Source of the DNA: Acidobacteriota bacterium
Lineage (GTDB): Bacteria; Acidobacteriota; Blastocatellia; HR10
Assembly (NCBI GenBank): GCA_030550025.1
Contig: JAUQQC010000002.1
Span: 192,356-256,355, forward strand
Reading direction: 5' to 3'
Length of the DNA: 64,000 bases
Below the pieces are notes generated by a model. It had not been told where the DNA came from. It saw only the letters and a list, made by a program, of their open reading frames with translations, and searched no databases. Made by a program: the position numbers and the translations under genes. Positions within the stretch are counted from its first letter, which is position 1; every line of letters begins with the position of its first letter. Below, one piece after another: positions 62,271-64,000 of the stretch.

Positions 62271-62321
62271 GCGCGAGTCAAGTCATCCAGATGCGACGTG
62301 AAGCGAGAGGGAGACGCACTT

Positions 62322-63341
62322 ATGTGGATTTTGAGCCTTCTGGTGGTGTTCGGGATGTGGGGGAGCGTTCCGGCGGAGAATTCGCAAGCGTCGGGCGCGC
62401 GCCCGTCGGCTCCTGTCGCTCAAGAGGGACGGCCAGGGGCGTCGTCGGTGCCCTCGCAGCCGGATGAGGACGAGGAATATGTCATCGGGCCTGAAGATCT
62501 GTTGGAGATTCGCGTCTTCGAGCAGCCGGACCTCAGCGGCGAGGTGCGTGTCTCGCTCAAGGGATACATTCGCATCCTCCCCTTTCCGGAGCCGATCAAA
62601 GCGGCCGGTTACACGGAGCATCAACTGGCCGAGATCATTCGCGAGAAGCTCACAAGTTTGTTCAAGAATCCGCAGGTCGTCGTTCGCGTGAAGGAATCGC
62701 GCAGTCGATTTGTGGCGGTCATCGGAGCGGTCCGCAAACCGGATCGGTATGAGGTCGTGCGCGGCACGCGCTTGCTAAATTTGCTGGCGGCGGCCGGAGG
62801 GTTGACCGAGAACGCTGGCAATACGGTGCACATCATCCGCACGGGGAAGCGACCCGGGCGATCTGCGGAAGCGGATCACTCTTTGGGCGAGAGCGAAGCG
62901 GATCCGCAATTAGAGATCGTGGACCTGCGCCAGTTGTTGAGCGGGCAATGGGACTTGGTCAACACGCGCGTTTATCCGGGCGATATCGTGAGTGTGCCCG
63001 AGGCCGATCAGATCTTCGTGACGGGGAACGTCGTGAATCCGAACGCTTTTCGGATTCGCGGCGATATGACGCTCACCAAGGCGATCGCGCTCGCCGGGGG
63101 CCTGCGCCCGCATTCCCAGAAGAACAAGGTGACGATCCTGCGGCACGTACCGGGGCGGAGCGAGCGCGTGGAGATCGTCGTAGACCTGGAGAAGGTGGAG
63201 CGCGATCAGGTGAAGGATGTGCCGCTTGAGCCGAACGATATCGTCTTCGTGCCCTCCTCTTCGATGCGCAACGTGGGGATGGCGATGTTGAACGCGTTCA
63301 GCTTGGGGGCAGCCTCACAGTTGATCTGGCTCTTACGGTAA
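62322..63341 (+). CDS. Wza-like polysaccharide export protein with SLBB domains
   Basis: A 339-residue outer-membrane polysaccharide export protein. A short leader peptide (WILSLLVVFGMWGSVPA) precedes the poly-export domain near residues 55-135 with YVIGPEDLLEIRVFEQPDLSG, then SLBB domains with IGAVRKPDRYEV near 138 and VTGNVVNPNAFRI near 236. No Cys lies near the leader end, so it is not a classical lipoprotein. It ends in a short hydrophobic segment. GAGGGAG precedes the ATG. It forms the channel through which exopolysaccharide leaves. Confidence 0.88.
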   Translation: MWILSLLVVFGMWGSVPAENSQASGARPSAPVAQEGRPGASSVPSQPDEDEEYVIGPEDLLEIRVFEQPDLSGEVRVSLKGYIRILPFPEPIKAAGYTEHQLAEIIREKLTSLFKNPQVVVRVKESRSRFVAVIGAVRKPDRYEVVRGTRLLNLLAAAGGLTENAGNTVHIIRTGKRPGRSAEADHSLGESEADPQLEIVDLRQLLSGQWDLVNTRVYPGDIVSVPEADQIFVTGNVVNPNAFRIRGDMTLTKAIALAGGLRPHSQKNKVTILRHVPGRSERVEIVVDLEKVERDQVKDVPLEPNDIVFVPSSSMRNVGMAMLNAFSLGAASQLIWLLR

Positions 63342-63360
63342 GGCGAGGGGGGAGACGCTT

Positions 63361-64000
63361 ATGGCGGAGTCCAACGAGAAGCCTTCTCTTCCGGCGACGC
63401 CCTCGGAGCGATCGTTACGGCAGGCTCCCGAAGCGATGTCGGGGCATGTGATGAAGTTCTATCCGGCGAGCGCCTTTCGCGAGGAGGAGGGGGACGAGCG
63501 CGACGTCCACCTGCTCGACTATTGGCGGGTGATCAAGAAACGGCGGTGGATCGTCTTGAGCGTCCTTCTGGTGATCGTCACCATCGTGACGGTCCGCATG
63601 TATCAATTGCCGGTCGTCTACGAAGCCACAGGGCGGATCATCATCAATCCGCAACTGCCGCTGCGGGTGACGCGGGAGAAGGAGACCGGTGCCGATCTCT
63701 CCTCCAACGACGCGCAATATCTGGAGACGCAGCAGAACGTCTTGCGGAGTCGAGAGCTGGCGCGGCGCGTCATCGAGGTGCTCCAGTTGGAGCGACATCC
63801 GGAGTTCGCCGACATCACGACGCGCGTCCCGGATCCGGATCGGCGACGCGTGCTGCTCATTGATCGGTTTCTGGCGAACCTCAAGGTCGAACTCGTGCGC
63901 AATACGCGGGTGGTGGCGGTCACCTACAGCGCGCACGATCCGCAATTGGCGGCGCGCGCCGTCAACGAATTGTTCACTCAGTACGGTGAGTACATGCTCG
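63361..64000 (+). CDS. Wzz/Wzc-like polysaccharide chain-length protein (partial at right edge)
   Basis: The first 213 codons of a gene that runs off the window. A membrane helix (IVLSVLLVIVTIVTVRM near residues 63-79) follows the DYWRVIKKRRW motif, and the periplasmic part has the VYEATGRIIINP Wzz-type opening. This is the start of a chain-length regulator, often fused to a tyrosine autokinase (Wzc type), but the kinase part is outside the window. GGGGGGAG precedes the ATG. It works with the export protein encoded just before it. Confidence 0.85.
   Translation, partial: MAESNEKPSLPATPSERSLRQAPEAMSGHVMKFYPASAFREEEGDERDVHLLDYWRVIKKRRWIVLSVLLVIVTIVTVRMYQLPVVYEATGRIIINPQLPLRVTREKETGADLSSNDAQYLETQQNVLRSRELARRVIEVLQLERHPEFADITTRVPDPDRRRVLLIDRFLANLKVELVRNTRVVAVTYSAHDPQLAARAVNELFTQYGEYML

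Overview
The window is GC-rich (about 60% by eye) bacterial chromosome, almost fully coding, with tight same-strand gene runs. lpxB, holo-ACP synthase, a large outer-membrane TonB/Oar-type protein and a polysaccharide export lipoprotein-like gene show a Gram-negative (diderm) host. A secreted VWA protein of the type catalogued as the 'VWFA-related Acidobacterial domain', together with the Oar-type carboxypeptidase-regulatory-domain TonB protein, makes Acidobacteriota the best guess. This is inferred from families only; no rRNA or marker-gene search was possible. I saw no tRNA, rRNA, CRISPR array, insertion sequence or prophage.

Layout. 1-3.6 kb: 3' end of glycyl-tRNA synthetase, a tRNA nucleotidyltransferase-family enzyme, a class I glutamine amidotransferase and a secreted zinc deacylase. 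3.8-15.6 kb: the standout locus, an 11-gene nitrous oxide reductase (nos) operon. An Fe-S/FAD oxidoreductase, Rieske protein, cytochrome b and five-haem cytochrome c form an apparent electron-supply module. They precede nosZ (clade II/Sec type), a DJ-1/PfpI protein, a NosB-like membrane protein, and nosD, nosF, nosL and nosY. No nosR is present. 15.7-20.7 kb: mnmA (reverse), then a NorQ-like AAA+ ATPase and a giant NorD-like VWA protein, without norCB in view. 20.8-21.3 kb: a histone-H1-like Lys/Ala protein with its own promoter and terminator. 21.3-25.4 kb: nucleotide-sugar/sugar phosphate genes (rfbB, rfbD, cupin isomerase, pgi). 25.4-29.4 kb (reverse): ppiD-like foldase, lpxB, mazG. 29.5-37.5 kb: the rod-shape operon mreB-mreC-mreD-PBP2-rodA followed by RNase E/G. 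37.7-41.1 kb: the TonB/Oar-type protein. 41.4-43.6 kb (reverse): a VKOR-DsbA fusion and a CPBP protease. 43.7-51.5 kb: PPOX-family enzyme, PLP decarboxylase, apgM and the complete glycine cleavage set gcvT-H-PA-PB. 51.5-54.1 kb (reverse): EamA transporter, DUF72, YfiH-type protein. 54.1-58.7 kb: acpS, a three-gene VWA/hypothetical/hexapeptide operon, a FlK-like thioesterase, and an ECF sigma/anti-sigma pair. 58.9-60.7 kb (reverse): a secreted subtilisin. 61.1-64 kb: an exopolysaccharide export locus (FecR-like protein, Wza-like protein, Wzz/Wzc-like protein running off the end).

How it fits together. The nos operon suggests respiration that reduces N2O, with electrons delivered through a quinol:cytochrome c type module rather than NosR. 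The mre/rodA, lpxB, rfb and export genes serve envelope construction. The gcv block handles one-carbon/glycine metabolism. The most interesting non-coding signals are a long inverted repeat at the nos promoter, two mutually exclusive G/C hairpins covering the ribosome binding site of the DJ-1/PfpI gene inside the nos operon, and several promoters lying so close to start codons that leaderless transcripts are likely.
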